NCBI RefSeq assembly: GCF_003063265.1
Contig: NZ_NERU01000006.1
Location: 62,001 to 126,000 of the forward strand
Source of the DNA: Limnohabitans sp. WS1
Lineage (GTDB): Bacteria > Pseudomonadota > Gammaproteobacteria > Burkholderiales > Burkholderiaceae_C
Reading direction: 5' to 3'
DNA length: 64,000 nt
Shown: one piece after another, positions 63,786-64,000 of the stretch
How positions within the stretch are numbered: position 1 is the first letter of the stretch
Layout: each line of letters begins with the position of its first letter
Program-made: the position numbers and the translations under genes
Notes under the pieces: generated by a model
What the model saw: the letters and a program-made list of their open reading frames with translations, nothing else
Told to the model about the DNA's origin: nothing
The model's database searches: none

Positions 63786-64000
63786 ATGAGCATCAAAAGC
63801 GACAAATGGATCCGCCGCATGGCCGAAGAGCACGGCATGATCTCGCCGTTTGAACCGGGGCAAATACGCAAAGACGCCGCAGGCCAAAAAATCGTCAGCT
63901 ATGGCACCAGCAGCTATGGCTATGACATCCGTTGTGCCCCTGAGTTCAAGGTATTCACCAACATTTACAGCACGGTGGTGGACCCGAAGAATTTTGATGA
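63786..64000 (+). CDS. dcd: dCTP deaminase, partial (cut by the window end)
   Basis: The first 71 residues match dCTP deaminase: [52 protein letters not shown]. The enzyme makes dUTP from dCTP for dTTP synthesis. The start at 63786 begins with the expected family residues. The 3' part lies outside the window. Confidence 0.95.
   Translation, partial: MSIKSDKWIRRMAEEHGMISPFEPGQIRKDAAGQKIVSYGTSSYGYDIRCAPEFKVFTNIYSTVVDPKNFD

Overview
The window is chromosomal DNA of a free-living betaproteobacterium, most likely a Burkholderiales member close to Comamonadaceae. This is inferred from the high G+C, the six orphan Bug-type (TctC-like) solute receptors, the many LysR regulators paired with catabolic genes, and the protein styles. 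No rRNA, tRNA, integrase, transposase or CRISPR array was seen. Most genes concern scavenging and oxidising small organic molecules.

Layout. 0-9.7 kb: a complete form II aerobic CO-dehydrogenase-like molybdenum hydroxylase operon on the minus strand (coxS-L-M-D-E-G plus an XdhC/CoxI gene), bracketed by two regulators with ModE-like DNA-binding domains. 9.7-19.7 kb: organic-acid catabolism, with a LysR/tartrate-malate dehydrogenase divergent pair, a Bug receptor, then a LysR-led run of CaiB CoA-transferase, HMG-CoA-lyase-like enzyme, VOC protein, alpha/beta hydrolase and Bug receptor, then a TtuD-type glycerate kinase. 19.8-21.1 kb: a small Fn3 lipoprotein and a Crp/Fnr regulator with an FNR-like box in front of it. 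21.1-30.6 kb: Bug receptors, indolepyruvate oxidoreductase iorA-iorB, a second CaiB, an enoyl-CoA hydratase, a LysR and a thioredoxin-like protein. 30.6-37 kb: two different families of REP/BIME palindromes interspersed with metY, a SEC-C/TPR protein, a decayed gene and guanine deaminase. 37-40.8 kb: xanthine dehydrogenase xdhA-xdhB.

41.0-44.1 kb is the most unusual part: a visibly A+T-richer island with a cytosine-5 DNA methyltransferase facing, tail to tail, a coupled pair made of a ParB-like protein and a putative PD-(D/E)XK-type nuclease. The flank holds two strong palindromes. It looks like a horizontally acquired restriction or defence module and is the best candidate here for an undescribed system.

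44.5-50.3 kb: a LysR gene and a four-gene nucleoside-type ABC importer (ATPase, two permeases, BMP lipoprotein) ending in a clear terminator. 50.3-57.8 kb: a Cds6-like NTF2 protein with a good sigma-70 promoter, a BenE transporter, an FAH-family enzyme, malonyl-CoA decarboxylase, a GlcG-like protein, a beta-hydroxyacid dehydrogenase, a carboxymuconolactone-decarboxylase-like protein and a Bug receptor. 58-64 kb: adenosine/adenine deaminase, an AlbA-type ATP-binding protein with TEQV repeats, an internally deleted phosphoesterase remnant, a YciI protein, a second BMP receptor, a Bug receptor and the start of dcd.

Guanine deaminase, xanthine dehydrogenase, adenine/adenosine deaminase, the nucleoside ABC importer and the extra BMP receptor together suggest purine scavenging. 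The XdhC-type maturation factor lies only in the cox operon and could serve both molybdenum enzymes. All calls come from reading the sequence; no database search was run.
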